A stretch of DNA of 41,611 bases from Gammaproteobacteria bacterium (GCA_015488885.1 WFMW01000067.1:1-41611); one strand, 5' to 3'; positions 1-8,093 are shown, counted from the stretch's first letter. Notes: generated by a model not told the origin, from the letters alone. Program-made: numbers and translations.

Positions 1-150
1 CACTATCTAAATGCAAAAGGCAGACTTCCTGAGCTAAAGGCGTGGCAGTTTCGGCAGATTGCTGATGCACTGCGACTTTTATTCACTGATCTGGTTCAGG
101 CTGAATGGTCAAAATCTTACGACTCCCCCGGCTTAATTACACCGGTATAG
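1..150 (+). pseudogene. Integrase N-terminal SAM-like fragment, truncated
   Basis: The first frame is open from base 1 to a TAG at 148-150. It reads through AWQFRQIADALRLLFTDLVQ and then EWSKSYDS. This resembles the N-terminal core-binding (SAM-like) domain of tyrosine recombinases of the kind found with integrons and transposons, where a Q-x2-DALRLLF helix is followed by W-x3-Y/FDW. The resemblance stops near base 123, and no catalytic domain (R-H-R-Y) follows, so this is a remnant or a gene fused to foreign sequence. The 5' part lies outside the window. It sits inside the interval that would belong to the Tn7-like element ending near 370, so it may be former cargo. The family call is from memory of the motif. 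Confidence 0.5.
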
Positions 151-293
151 TGTTTTATCTGAGATTTATAATCAAAGAAATAAAAATGAATGGCTGTTTA
201 CCGGTGTTAGCTGCCATAGCGATAATTCATCCAAATATCACTATGGCCAATACCCTTTCCAGGAAAACTGTCCATTCCATTAAAATTCGCCAC

Positions 294-374
294 CATTTTA
301 CGACTTTATTATTTACGCCTGTACGAAATTTTACGACTTTATTATAAATTTTACGACTTTATTCGCAGCAAATA
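294..374. mobile_element. Probable Tn7-like transposon end (TnsB-site array) at attTn7
   Basis: Read on the minus strand, going away from glmS, two identical 17-mers AATAAAGTCGTAAAATT occupy 363-347 and 343-327. A degenerate copy lies at about 325-310. A fourth copy at 310-294 differs only in its last two bases. The Tn7 right end, as I remember it, carries clustered TnsB sites of the form AATAAAGTCTTAAACT, which agrees closely. The array starts about 33 bp beyond the glmS stop, and the inferred tip (370-374) is 22-26 bp beyond it, where TnsD-directed insertion falls. No tns gene and no opposite end are in the window, so the element is decayed or extends off the left edge. Confidence 0.65.
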
Positions 375-420
375 CTTATCCAGCAAAATAGCTACCCTAC
401 TCAACTGTCACCGATTTGGC
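375..420 (-). other. attTn7-like target site (glmS 3' end)
   Basis: The last glmS codons encode LAKSVTVE before TAG. This is the conserved C-terminal coding sequence recognised by TnsD in Tn7 target selection. About 22-26 bp separate the stop from the TnsB-like array. The assignment rests on position and on the conserved GlmS tail. No target-site duplication can be checked because only one side is in view. Confidence 0.55.
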
Positions 421-2229
421 CAGATTTCTGGGTTGATCGACATCGGTGCCTTTGCGTACGGCAACAAAATAGGCAAATAACTGCAATGGTATGGCAAACA
501 GTATCGGGGCCAGTTCGGCATTGATGGCCGGTATGTTTAATACCTTGCAGCCAGCGCCAAGTCCGGCTACATCCAGACGTTCATCGGCGAATAGATAAAC
601 ATTGCCTCCACGAGCAAGAATTTCCTGAATATTGGATTTTATTTTACCTTCATAACCATCCATACAGGCAATGGCAATGGTAGGCAGGTCGGGGTCGATT
701 AAGGCAATTGGGCCGTGTTTCAGTTCGCCTGACGGGTAGGCATCGGCATGAATATAGGAAATTTCCTTGAGTTTTAGCGCGCCTTCCAGAGCAATGGGAT
801 AAAGCGCACCTCGACCAATAAAAATAGCATTGTCGATGTCGGTGAACAGGTCTGCCCACTGGTCAATGGCCATTTTATCGAGCAACATCCTGTCCATTAA
901 TGCAGGCAGGCTTAATGCCTGTTTAATCAGCACAGTGATTTTTTTATCTTCCATACCGTGACGTTTACCCAGAGCGATAACCAGGAGTAACAGAGCCATC
1001 AACTGAGTGGTGAAAGCCTTGGTGGAGGCAACACCGATTTCCGGGCCGGCGCGGGTCATTAGTTTCAGCTCACTTTCACGCACCAGTGAACTTTCCGGCA
1101 CATTACAGATAGCCAGCGTTAGCGTGGTCTTTTCCTTTACTGCACGTAAGGCAGCCAGTGTATCGGCGGTTTCTCCCGACTGTGAAATGGTAACCACCAG
1201 AGTGCCATCGGCAAGTACCGGTTTACGATAGCGGTATTCGCTCGCTACTTCAACCCGGCATGGTACACCGGCCAGTGCTTCCAGCCAGTAGCTGGCCACC
1301 AGCCCGGCATGATAACTGGTACCACAGGCTATAATCTGCACCGACTTGACCTGGTCAAAAAGCGTTTGCGCTTCCGGCCCAAAAGCCGACTCTATCAAAC
1401 GACCATCCGCCACCCGTCCCTGCAGCATATCCACCAGAGCAGCAGGTTGTTCATGAATTTCCTTAAGCATATAATGGCGATATTCACCCTTGGCCGTGGC
1501 ATTGGCACTGAGTTCGCTTTCTTTAATCTCGCGTTCTACTTCGGCACCGGTTTTATCAAAAATACGTAAGCAATCATTATGTATATCCGCGACATCACCC
1601 TCTTCCAGATAAATAAAACGTCGGGTTACCGGTAGTAATGCCGCTGCATCCGAAGCGATAAAATATTCGCCAATACCCACACCAATTACCAGCGGGCTAC
1701 CACTGCGTGTGGCGATGAGACGATGCGGATCGTTAACCGCAATAACCCCCAGCGCATAGGCACCTTCAAAATCAGCTACCGCTTTATTCACGGCGGTTAA
1801 TAAATCGCCTTCCTGTTGCAGGTAATCTTCGATTTGATGAACCGCAACCTCGGTATCGGTTTCCGAGGTAAAGACAAACCCTTTCGCTTTTTGTAATGCA
1901 CGCAAAACACTGTGGTTTTCGATAATGCCATTGTGCACAATCGCCACTTTATGATTACAGATATGCGGGTGAGCATTGGTCTCACTGGGTTCACCGTGCG
2001 TTGCCCATCGCGTATGCGCAATACCGGTACTGCCTTTTATGGCATGTTGTTCAAGCGCCTCTGTCAACGCTTTTACCTTACCCACCCGACGTACCCGGTC
2101 AACACAGGCATGACCATCAATGACTGCAATCCCGGCTGAATCATAACCTCGATATTCAAGCCGACGTAAGCCTTCAAGTAATATTGGCGTTACATTACGT
2201 TCTGCTACTGCCCCAACGATACCGCACAT
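397..2229 (-). CDS. glmS: Glutamine--fructose-6-phosphate aminotransferase (isomerizing)
   Basis: This cytosolic enzyme makes glucosamine-6-phosphate from fructose-6-phosphate and glutamine, the entry step to UDP-GlcNAc for peptidoglycan and LPS. The 610-residue length is normal. The start MCGIVGA places the catalytic N-terminal Cys at position 2. The class II glutaminase domain (about 1-230) is followed by two SIS domains (about 290-600) and the conserved tail DVDQPRNLAKSVTVE. An AAGGA ribosome site lies 8 bp before the ATG. It is divergent from deaD across about 230 bp containing a probable promoter and a perfect palindrome. Its 3' end abuts a Tn7-like end. No glmS ribozyme is seen in the leader. 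Confidence 0.97.
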   Translation of the reverse strand: MCGIVGAVAERNVTPILLEGLRRLEYRGYDSAGIAVIDGHACVDRVRRVGKVKALTEALEQHAIKGSTGIAHTRWATHGEPSETNAHPHICNHKVAIVHNGIIENHSVLRALQKAKGFVFTSETDTEVAVHQIEDYLQQEGDLLTAVNKAVADFEGAYALGVIAVNDPHRLIATRSGSPLVIGVGIGEYFIASDAAALLPVTRRFIYLEEGDVADIHNDCLRIFDKTGAEVEREIKESELSANATAKGEYRHYMLKEIHEQPAALVDMLQGRVADGRLIESAFGPEAQTLFDQVKSVQIIACGTSYHAGLVASYWLEALAGVPCRVEVASEYRYRKPVLADGTLVVTISQSGETADTLAALRAVKEKTTLTLAICNVPESSLVRESELKLMTRAGPEIGVASTKAFTTQLMALLLLVIALGKRHGMEDKKITVLIKQALSLPALMDRMLLDKMAIDQWADLFTDIDNAIFIGRGALYPIALEGALKLKEISYIHADAYPSGELKHGPIALIDPDLPTIAIACMDGYEGKIKSNIQEILARGGNVYLFADERLDVAGLGAGCKVLNIPAINAELAPILFAIPLQLFAYFVAVRKGTDVDQPRNLAKSVTVE

Positions 2230-2271
2230 ATAAAAAATCCTTCATTCAGATAATAATCAATATAATCTTAG

Positions 2272-2303
2272 ATAATAGAAGTATTGGCAAACATTTGCCA
2301 ATA
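2272..2303 (-). promoter_or_regulatory. Probable glmS promoter overlapped by a perfect palindrome
   Basis: On the minus strand, TTGGCA (2301-2296) and TATTAT (2277-2272) are separated by 18 bp and lie just over 40 bp upstream of the glmS ATG. The -35 hexamer lies inside an inverted repeat at 2282-2303 with arms TATTGGCAAA and TTTGCCAATA around a 2-bp centre, a perfect 10-bp match. The site looks like an operator for a dimeric regulator. It also lies about 155 bp upstream of the chosen deaD start. Confidence 0.45.
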
Positions 2304-2456
2304 ACACAGAGCAATAATTCCAATAAGCGCTCATAAACTCAAGCAATATTCCTGCCAAACCGGTAGAATAGCCACTATCCCTTCAGTTTTTCACCCGTAT
2401 TGCCAAACAGTCATTTAATCCGCCTTACATCTTTTTCATCTATATCAGGTATTACC

Positions 2457-4343
2457 ATGAGCAGTCAAACCATCACCACATTTAATCAACTGGCATTAGA
2501 TCCATCTTTATTAAAAGCCCTTGATGAAATTGGTTACGAAACTCCCTCCCCTATTCAGGCAGCAACCATTCCCCTGTTACTGCAGGGCGGGGATATTATC
2601 GGCCAGGCACAAACCGGCACTGGTAAAACGGCTGCTTTTGCCTTGCCGGTTTTGTCCCGGCTGGCTATGAAACAGAAAAACCCGCAGGTTCTGGTACTGG
2701 CACCGACCCGCGAGCTGGCCATTCAGGTTGCTGAAGCTTTCCAGAAATACGCCAAACATCTGCGTGGATTTCATGTACTGCCCGTTTATGGTGGTCAGGA
2801 TTATCGTGGTCAGATTCGCGCGCTCGAACGGGGGGTGCATGTGGTGGTTGGTACCCCTGGACGGGTTATGGATCATATGCGCAAAGGTACTTTAAAATTG
2901 CATGAACTTAAAACCCTGATACTCGATGAAGCCGACGAGATGTTACGCATGGGTTTTATTGATGATGTTGAGTGGGTCATGGAACAAACGCCGGAAAACC
3001 GGCAGGTCGCTCTGTTCTCGGCTACCATGCCACAGCAGATCAGGCGTATTGCCACCCGCCACCTGAACCACCCTGAACAGGTAACAATCAAACTCAAAAC
3101 CACCACTGCCGATACCATTCGTCAGCGTTTCTGGCCAGTTAGTGGTTTGCATAAACTGGATGCACTTACGCGTATTCTTGAAGCTGAAGATTTTGATGCG
3201 ATGATTATTTTTGTACGCACCAAAAATTCGACGGTTGACCTGGCCGAAAAACTTGAAGCGCGAGGTTATTCTGCCGCTGCCCTTAATGGTGACATTGCCC
3301 AGAACCAGCGTGAGCGTACCGTCAATAATTTAAAACAGGGAAAAATTGATATTCTGGTTGCCACGGATGTCGCCGCACGCGGTCTTGATGTCAGTCGTAT
3401 CAGTCACGTATTGAATTACGATGTACCTTACGATACTGAATCTTATGTTCACCGTATTGGCCGTACTGGCCGCGCCGGTCGCCAGGGTGATGCGATTTTA
3501 TTTGTAGCTCCACGGGAAAAGCGCATGCTGGCTGCCATAGAAAAAGCCACCCGGCAAAAAATCACCATGATGGAATTACCCTCTACTGAAAAGATTAATG
3601 ACAAACGCGTAGAGAAATTCAAGCAACGCATTAGCGATGCGCTGGAAAATGAAGAACTGGAGTTTTTCACCCAACTGGTTGAACAGTACCAGCAGGAACA
3701 TAATATACCCGCCATAGAAATTGCTGCCGCACTGGCACATTTATTACAGGGCGAAACCCCTCTGCTATTACAGAACAAACCGCAAAGAAATCGCCATCAA
3801 CAGGATGACTGGAACGATACACATAAAACTGATACGCGTCGTTCTACACGTAAAAAAACACCCGTTAAAGACAAAGACCGTTATAACACCTCCCAGGGTG
3901 AAAACCGTGGCAGAGAATCAGCCAGATCATCGACCAACTCTCCAGTTGAAGCCGGGATGGAGCGTTTCCGTCTGGAAGTTGGCCATGAGCATAATGTAAA
4001 ACCGGGCAATATTGTCGGTGCCATTGCCAATGAAGCTGGCATAGAAAGCCAGTATATTGGCCGTATTAATATTTACGATGACCACAGCCTGATCGACTTA
4101 CCCGAAGGAATGCCAAAGGAAATTCTTTATACGTTAAAGAAAGTATGGGTTGCCGGACAGCAGTTAAAAATTACCCACTTAGATAAACATTCAAGCGATA
4201 AACATTCAAGCGGTAAAAACACAAGCGCAGGCAAAACACCGCGACCACAGGCTAAAAACAAAACACAGCGGCAGATTAATAATCAGTCAAAGAATAAAAA
4301 TAATAAAAAATTAAGCCTGAAAAAAAGAGTTAAAAGAAAATAA
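2457..4343 (+). CDS. deaD: DEAD-box RNA helicase with DbpA-type RNA-binding domain (DeaD/CsdA)
   Basis: This is an ATP-dependent RNA helicase of the cold-shock and ribosome-assembly type, acting in the cytosol. Core motifs appear in order: a Q motif around SPIQAATIP, Walker A AQTGTGKT, PTRELA, TPGR, DEAD, SAT, RGLDV and HRIGRTGR. A DbpA-like RNA-binding domain follows at about residues 490-570 (FRLEVGHEHNVKPGNIVGAI), then a very basic tail rich in Lys, Asn and Gln. I chose the ATG at 2457 (628 aa), preceded by AGGT. A TTG at 2400 would add 19 residues unlike the family N-terminus. The tail contains a 15-bp tandem duplication at 4182-4211. Confidence 0.93.
   Translation: MSSQTITTFNQLALDPSLLKALDEIGYETPSPIQAATIPLLLQGGDIIGQAQTGTGKTAAFALPVLSRLAMKQKNPQVLVLAPTRELAIQVAEAFQKYAKHLRGFHVLPVYGGQDYRGQIRALERGVHVVVGTPGRVMDHMRKGTLKLHELKTLILDEADEMLRMGFIDDVEWVMEQTPENRQVALFSATMPQQIRRIATRHLNHPEQVTIKLKTTTADTIRQRFWPVSGLHKLDALTRILEAEDFDAMIIFVRTKNSTVDLAEKLEARGYSAAALNGDIAQNQRERTVNNLKQGKIDILVATDVAARGLDVSRISHVLNYDVPYDTESYVHRIGRTGRAGRQGDAILFVAPREKRMLAAIEKATRQKITMMELPSTEKINDKRVEKFKQRISDALENEELEFFTQLVEQYQQEHNIPAIEIAAALAHLLQGETPLLLQNKPQRNRHQQDDWNDTHKTDTRRSTRKKTPVKDKDRYNTSQGENRGRESARSSTNSPVEAGMERFRLEVGHEHNVKPGNIVGAIANEAGIESQYIGRINIYDDHSLIDLPEGMPKEILYTLKKVWVAGQQLKITHLDKHSSDKHSSGKNTSAGKTPRPQAKNKTQRQINNQSKNKNNKKLSLKKRVKRK
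4182..4211 (+). repeat. 15-bp tandem duplication in the deaD tail
   Basis: GATAAACATTCAAGC occurs twice in direct succession (4182-4196 and 4197-4211), encoding a repeated DKHSS/G unit in the disordered basic tail. The unit keeps the reading frame. It is one of several short tandem duplications in the window. Confidence 0.9.
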
Positions 4344-4357
4344 AAAACCCATCATCT

Positions 4358-4388
4358 TATCGTTCCCACGCTCCGCGTAGGAACGATA
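4358..4388. terminator. REP-like palindrome between convergent deaD and eno
   Basis: Arms TATCGTTCC (4358-4366) and GGAACGATA (4380-4388) pair perfectly. After one mismatch, ACGC and GCGT pair inside around a TCC loop. The core GTTCCCACGCTCCGCGT resembles palindromic units common in gammaproteobacterial intergenic DNA. Placed between two converging genes, it could stop transcription from both sides, although no long T run follows on either strand. Confidence 0.6.
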
Positions 4389-4404
4389 GAGTGACTGGCC
4401 CTGA

Positions 4405-5682
4405 CTATTTCCAGTAATACAATGCCGTATCACCCAGTTCCTGTTCAATCTCCAGCAAACGATTATATTTTGCAATACGTTCACTACGGCTGGCTGATCC
4501 AGACTTCAGGTGGCCACCATCCATGGCAACGGCAAAATCAGCCAGGAAGGTATCAGCCGTTTCACCGGAGCGATGAGAGATAAAATAACGCCAGCCGGCA
4601 TCTCTGCACATCCGTACCGCTTCAATGGTTTCAGAAACTGAACCAATCTGGTTAAGTTTAATCAGCGCCGAGTTTGCTATTCCCTGTTGAATACCTTTTT
4701 GAATATAATGCGTATTGGTCACAAAAATATCATCACCAACCACTTCGATTTTATCACCCAACTGGTCGGTAAACTTCTTAAAGCCGCCCCAGTCGCCTTC
4801 AGCCAGCGGATCTTCCCATAAAATAATGGGGTATTTTGAAACCCAGTCAGCAGCCATTTTAATAATAGCCTCACTGTTCATTTTGCCAGCACCCGACCAG
4901 CTAAGATCATAGGAGCCCTGCATATTAACAGCAAAAGAATTTGCCGCGCTGTCTAATGCAATAGCAATATCTTCACCAGGTTTATAACCGGCAGTTTCAA
5001 TTGCCTGGATAATGGTTTCAATCGCATCTTCATTACTACTTAGATTGGGTGCAAACCCCCCTTCATCTCCCACACTGGTGGCCAGTCCGCGATCTTTCAG
5101 AATTTTCTTTAAGACATGAAAGGTTTCTGCAATATAGCGCAGCCCTTCTCGAAAAGTTGGCGCGCCCAGAGGTACTGCCATAAACTCCTGAATATCGACA
5201 TTATTATCGGCATGTTCCCCGCCATTGAGAATATTCATACAGGGTACGGTCAGGCGCCTTGCACCGGCACCACCCAGATACTGATACAGCGGCACACCTG
5301 CCGATGCTGCAGCGGCTTTTGCTACTGCCATCGAAACGCCCAATATGGCATTGGCACCGAGGTTTGATTTATTGTCTGTACCATCCAGAGCAATCATGGT
5401 CTGGTCAATCAAGGCCTGCTGACTGGCATCCAGCCCCAGCAAATTATCGGCAATTTTTTCATTTACATTGGCAACGGCCTGTAATACCCCTTTACCGGCA
5501 TAACGTGTGCTATCGCCATCACGCAATTCAATCGCTTCATTCTCACCGGTACTGGCACCTGACGGCACCGATGCAACGGCTTTGGTTCCATCATTGAGTT
5601 CTATAAAAACACGCACTGTCGGATTACCACGTGAATCGAGTATTTCCATTGCGCGAATTGAGGATATCGTTGTTTTTTTCAC
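4405..5682 (-). CDS. eno: Enolase (phosphopyruvate hydratase)
   Basis: Enolase interconverts 2-phosphoglycerate and phosphoenolpyruvate in glycolysis and is often part of the RNA degradosome. The 425 residues begin MKKTTISSIRAMEILDSRGN, containing the family's DSRGNPT motif. Further on come GDEGGFAPN, WEDPLAEGD, GDDIFVTN (metal-binding Asp), LIKLNQIGS (catalytic Lys) and SHRSGET, so it should be active. In many Gammaproteobacteria eno follows pyrG; here it is alone and convergent with deaD, with its own 172-bp upstream gap. The SHRSGETAD segment has Ala where SGETED is more usual, which is probably neutral. Confidence 0.97.
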   Translation of the reverse strand: MKKTTISSIRAMEILDSRGNPTVRVFIELNDGTKAVASVPSGASTGENEAIELRDGDSTRYAGKGVLQAVANVNEKIADNLLGLDASQQALIDQTMIALDGTDNKSNLGANAILGVSMAVAKAAAASAGVPLYQYLGGAGARRLTVPCMNILNGGEHADNNVDIQEFMAVPLGAPTFREGLRYIAETFHVLKKILKDRGLATSVGDEGGFAPNLSSNEDAIETIIQAIETAGYKPGEDIAIALDSAANSFAVNMQGSYDLSWSGAGKMNSEAIIKMAADWVSKYPIILWEDPLAEGDWGGFKKFTDQLGDKIEVVGDDIFVTNTHYIQKGIQQGIANSALIKLNQIGSVSETIEAVRMCRDAGWRYFISHRSGETADTFLADFAVAMDGGHLKSGSASRSERIAKYNRLLEIEQELGDTALYYWK

Positions 5683-5809
5683 TGTTTATTTACCTTTGAT
5701 TACTGGTTTTTGATTACTGATTATTACCTGAATGCACGAGTATTTTAGCACATTTTTCTTCCAGCCCTGCTGTATACAGGGTTTTATGCTGATCCATTTC
5801 AGCGGCAAT

Positions 5810-5852
5810 CTGAGCAGTTATAATTACACTTGACACTACACTGAGTAGTTAT
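5810..5852. repeat. GTAACTACTCAG-family repeat pair (degenerate)
   Basis: Two inverted-orientation copies lie upstream of eno and just beyond the prenyltransferase stop: CTGAGCAGTTAT at 5810-5821 (two differences) and CTGAGTAGTTAT at 5841-5852 (one difference) from the consensus CTGAGTAGTTAC. The second overlaps about the last codon region of the next minus-strand gap. Better copies occur near htpG and rplS. Confidence 0.55.
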
Positions 5853-5854
5853 GT

Positions 5855-6760
5855 TCAACCCAGCAATATTGATAGGGGCAATAAAAACAGCGTTAACACC
5901 ACAGCCATAACATTTGCCCCCAGATATTGCGGATAGTGTCCAATTTCTGCTTTATATCTGGTTGAACCCATTAAAGCAAAAACTGAAAAAACCCATGGGA
6001 TAAGCGCAATATAACTTAACGTCGGCAGATAACCCAGATTAATATACAGTACAATGAGTAAATAGGCTGATGCCGAGAACAGGGCGTAAACATAATTACT
6101 TTTTGTTATCCCATAAATGATGGGAAAAGTTTTTCTGCCAACATCAGCATCGGCTTTTATATCGGGATACTGGTTTAATAATAAAAGATTATTCACCAGA
6201 AAAAAGGGAACCAGTGATACCAGTAAAGACAGGTGCGAATAATGGCCGCTTAATAACACATTCGTACCCACAACCATTAATAAACCAAAACCTGTTCCCG
6301 GGGCAATCAGACATATAAACGGATGACGGTTAATCCACGGGGTATAACCAATAATTAACAGACAACCAACGATACCTAATGGCAGAATTAACATACCTCT
6401 TACCAACACAAAGTAGATACCGATGGCAATCATCACAAACAGGCTTATCAGGGCTATTTTAAGGGTTACCCCGGCAACCTGAGGACAGGCAGGTAATGCG
6501 CCACTACCACCACTAAACCCTGTTTTCTGCGTTGTAAAATCCAGTCCACTTTTAAAATCCAGATATTCATTGAAGGTGTTTGCGCTGATAGCGGCACATA
6601 AAGCTGCAACAAGAATTAAAAAAATATATAAATAATTAACCGCAGACATAGGCATTAAAGCCGCACTAAAACCGAGTAAAACACACAGTGGTGTTAATAC
6701 CAGAAAAGGGGGCCTTAAGGTTTGTATAACCGGACTTACTTGCATACACTGAATACTCAT
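5855..6760 (-). CDS. UbiA-family polyprenyltransferase (MenA-like)
   Basis: This is an integral membrane prenyltransferase of the UbiA superfamily, which attaches an isoprenoid chain to an aromatic acceptor. Two Asp-rich metal/diphosphate motifs are visible: NTFNEYLDFKSGLD near residues 65-80 and NQYPDIKADAD near residues 190-200. They sit between about eight or nine hydrophobic segments. The ANxFNEYxDxKSGxD form is closest to MenA (1,4-dihydroxy-2-naphthoate prenyltransferase), but no other menaquinone gene is nearby, so the acceptor is open. The start is uncertain. I use the ATG at 6760 (301 aa); a GTG at 6784 would add 8 residues, and neither has a strong ribosome site. A decayed modC tail lies just upstream. 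Confidence 0.75.
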   Translation of the reverse strand: MSIQCMQVSPVIQTLRPPFLVLTPLCVLLGFSAALMPMSAVNYLYIFLILVAALCAAISANTFNEYLDFKSGLDFTTQKTGFSGGSGALPACPQVAGVTLKIALISLFVMIAIGIYFVLVRGMLILPLGIVGCLLIIGYTPWINRHPFICLIAPGTGFGLLMVVGTNVLLSGHYSHLSLLVSLVPFFLVNNLLLLNQYPDIKADADVGRKTFPIIYGITKSNYVYALFSASAYLLIVLYINLGYLPTLSYIALIPWVFSVFALMGSTRYKAEIGHYPQYLGANVMAVVLTLFLLPLSILLG

Positions 6761-6792
6761 ATTATGGATTTTTGTTAAAGACACAGTCGAAA

Positions 6793-7165
6793 TCAGAATA
6801 ATAAAGCCACACTTTTCACCTTGGAAAATACTTTTTCACCCGGTTTTAAGTTGAACTATATCGCTGATTTTCTGGTCACACGTGCTAATAAAGGTATCTT
6901 TTTAGCCAGCAGCCGCACCATGACCTGTGTATTACCTTCGGCGGCTATTTTATCAACTTTTACCGGAAAATATTCAAAATACTGGTATCTATTTACTGTA
7001 CCAATATCAGAGCTAACACTGTTTCGAACAGGACTTTGCAGGGCGAACGGTATACCCGGCAGTGATAAAATAACCGTTGTTAAACTGGTCAGTTTTAATC
7101 TGGATATTTCATGGAAATGCAATATTTTAGTGAAATCACTGCAGGGAACAGAAATAACAGGAAAT
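6793..7165 (-). pseudogene. modC: Decayed C-terminal (TOBE/Mop) part of molybdate transporter ATPase ModC
   Basis: Read on the minus strand, the frame gives FPVKVDKIAAEGNTQVMVRL and then LLARVTRKSAI. It is interrupted by TAG at 6858-6856, and then continues in the same frame as FNLKPGEKVFSKVKSVALLF to a TGA at 6793-6795. This matches the end of ModC, where NILPVxV, LLARITRRSA, LxPGxxVYAQIKSVAL is the molybdate-binding Mop/TOBE domain. The ATPase domain is missing, no ATG precedes it, and the in-frame stop splits the domain, so it is a remnant. A TTG-initiated 88-residue ORF and an antisense ORF over the same bases are best explained as by-products. Confidence 0.65.
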
Positions 7166-7250
7166 TATATCCAAATTCAACTTTTCTGCAGCGGGCTACG
7201 TTAAATCCGACATACCCCCGAGTGCTGTAGGTGATAAATTAGTCTAATAT

Positions 7251-8093
7251 TTACCGTATGGCCGACTCATACAGTGTGGCAGGAGTAATTCTGGAAAGAG
7301 GAGTGGGTCTGCATAATAGGAAACCCTGTTGCTGGTCGCAGCCAATGTCATCAAGAAAATGGTACTGTTCCGGGGTTTCAATACCCTGAACAACAGCCAG
7401 TAAACCACTATCCCTGGCCAGATTTACTAATGCACCAATAATAAGCTCACTACGTTTTGAATGACCAATATCACGCGCAAAACATCGATCTATTTTTATG
7501 CTATTTGCTGGTAATTCGCATATATTAGTTAACGATGATTGCCCGGTACCGAAACTATCCAGAGAAAATGTTGCTCCGTGATTTTTTAATATCTCGCAAA
7601 AAGCAGCAACTTTTCGAATATCATGAAAATATTGATCGGCGGTTAATTCAAATTCAAATTCAGACAGTGGTGTATGGCAGCGCTCGCTTATCTCAATTAG
7701 TTTTTGTGCCAGATAAATACTTTCACCTGCCTGCATTGAAAGGTTAATCGCTATTTTTGTATTTGGATTAACATGTGTCTGTACCCATATCAAATCTTTA
7801 CAACATTGTTCAAATACCCATAAATCCAGCAAAAAGATCAAACCGTTCTCTTTCGCGGCTGGAAGAAAGCATTCCGGGTAAAATAAACCGGCATCCGGCC
7901 GCGGCCAGCGCACCAGTGCTTCAAGTATATCAGCCTTACCCGTGGCCACATTATATCGTGGCTGATAATGCAGGCACAGTTTGTTATTACGGATAGCCTG
8001 GTTGAGATGGTCAATAAACCGTTCATCTTGCCGTGGCAACTTCTGTTTGGCAAATGCAAGTATGTTATTGCTCTGGTATGTGTTATTTTTCAT
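7251..8093 (-). CDS. Stand-alone EAL-domain protein, probably catalytically inactive
   Basis: A single EAL domain fills about residues 25-272 of 280, with no N-terminal sensor or membrane segment. Several conserved elements are kept: E58 of EALVRW, N117 of INLS, D179, K200 of SIKID and QQG at 255-257. Three acidic positions used for metal binding and catalysis are changed. TE is T151-A152, the second Asp of DDFGTG is Ser180, and the Glu of EGVET is Gln236 in VVQGIET. By the logic of known EAL enzymes this should abolish c-di-GMP hydrolysis but may leave nucleotide or protein binding. It lies alone, downstream of a 24-bp tandem repeat. Confidence 0.85.
   Translation of the reverse strand: MKNNTYQSNNILAFAKQKLPRQDERFIDHLNQAIRNNKLCLHYQPRYNVATGKADILEALVRWPRPDAGLFYPECFLPAAKENGLIFLLDLWVFEQCCKDLIWVQTHVNPNTKIAINLSMQAGESIYLAQKLIEISERCHTPLSEFEFELTADQYFHDIRKVAAFCEILKNHGATFSLDSFGTGQSSLTNICELPANSIKIDRCFARDIGHSKRSELIIGALVNLARDSGLLAVVQGIETPEQYHFLDDIGCDQQQGFLLCRPTPLSRITPATLYESAIR

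Noticed and set aside
105-347. An 80-residue plus-strand frame across the debris downstream of glmS
   Set aside because: It runs through the end of the integrase fragment and the TnsB-like repeats in a different frame, has low-complexity repeat-encoded residues and no ribosome site.
2230-2456. A glmS ribozyme or riboswitch in the glmS leader
   Set aside because: The inferred leader is only about 30-40 bases and shows no ribozyme-like structure. These ribozymes belong mainly to Gram-positive bacteria.
6821-7204. A 127-residue plus-strand frame
   Set aside because: It is antisense to the recognisable ModC remnant, starts with TTG without a ribosome site, and resembles nothing known.
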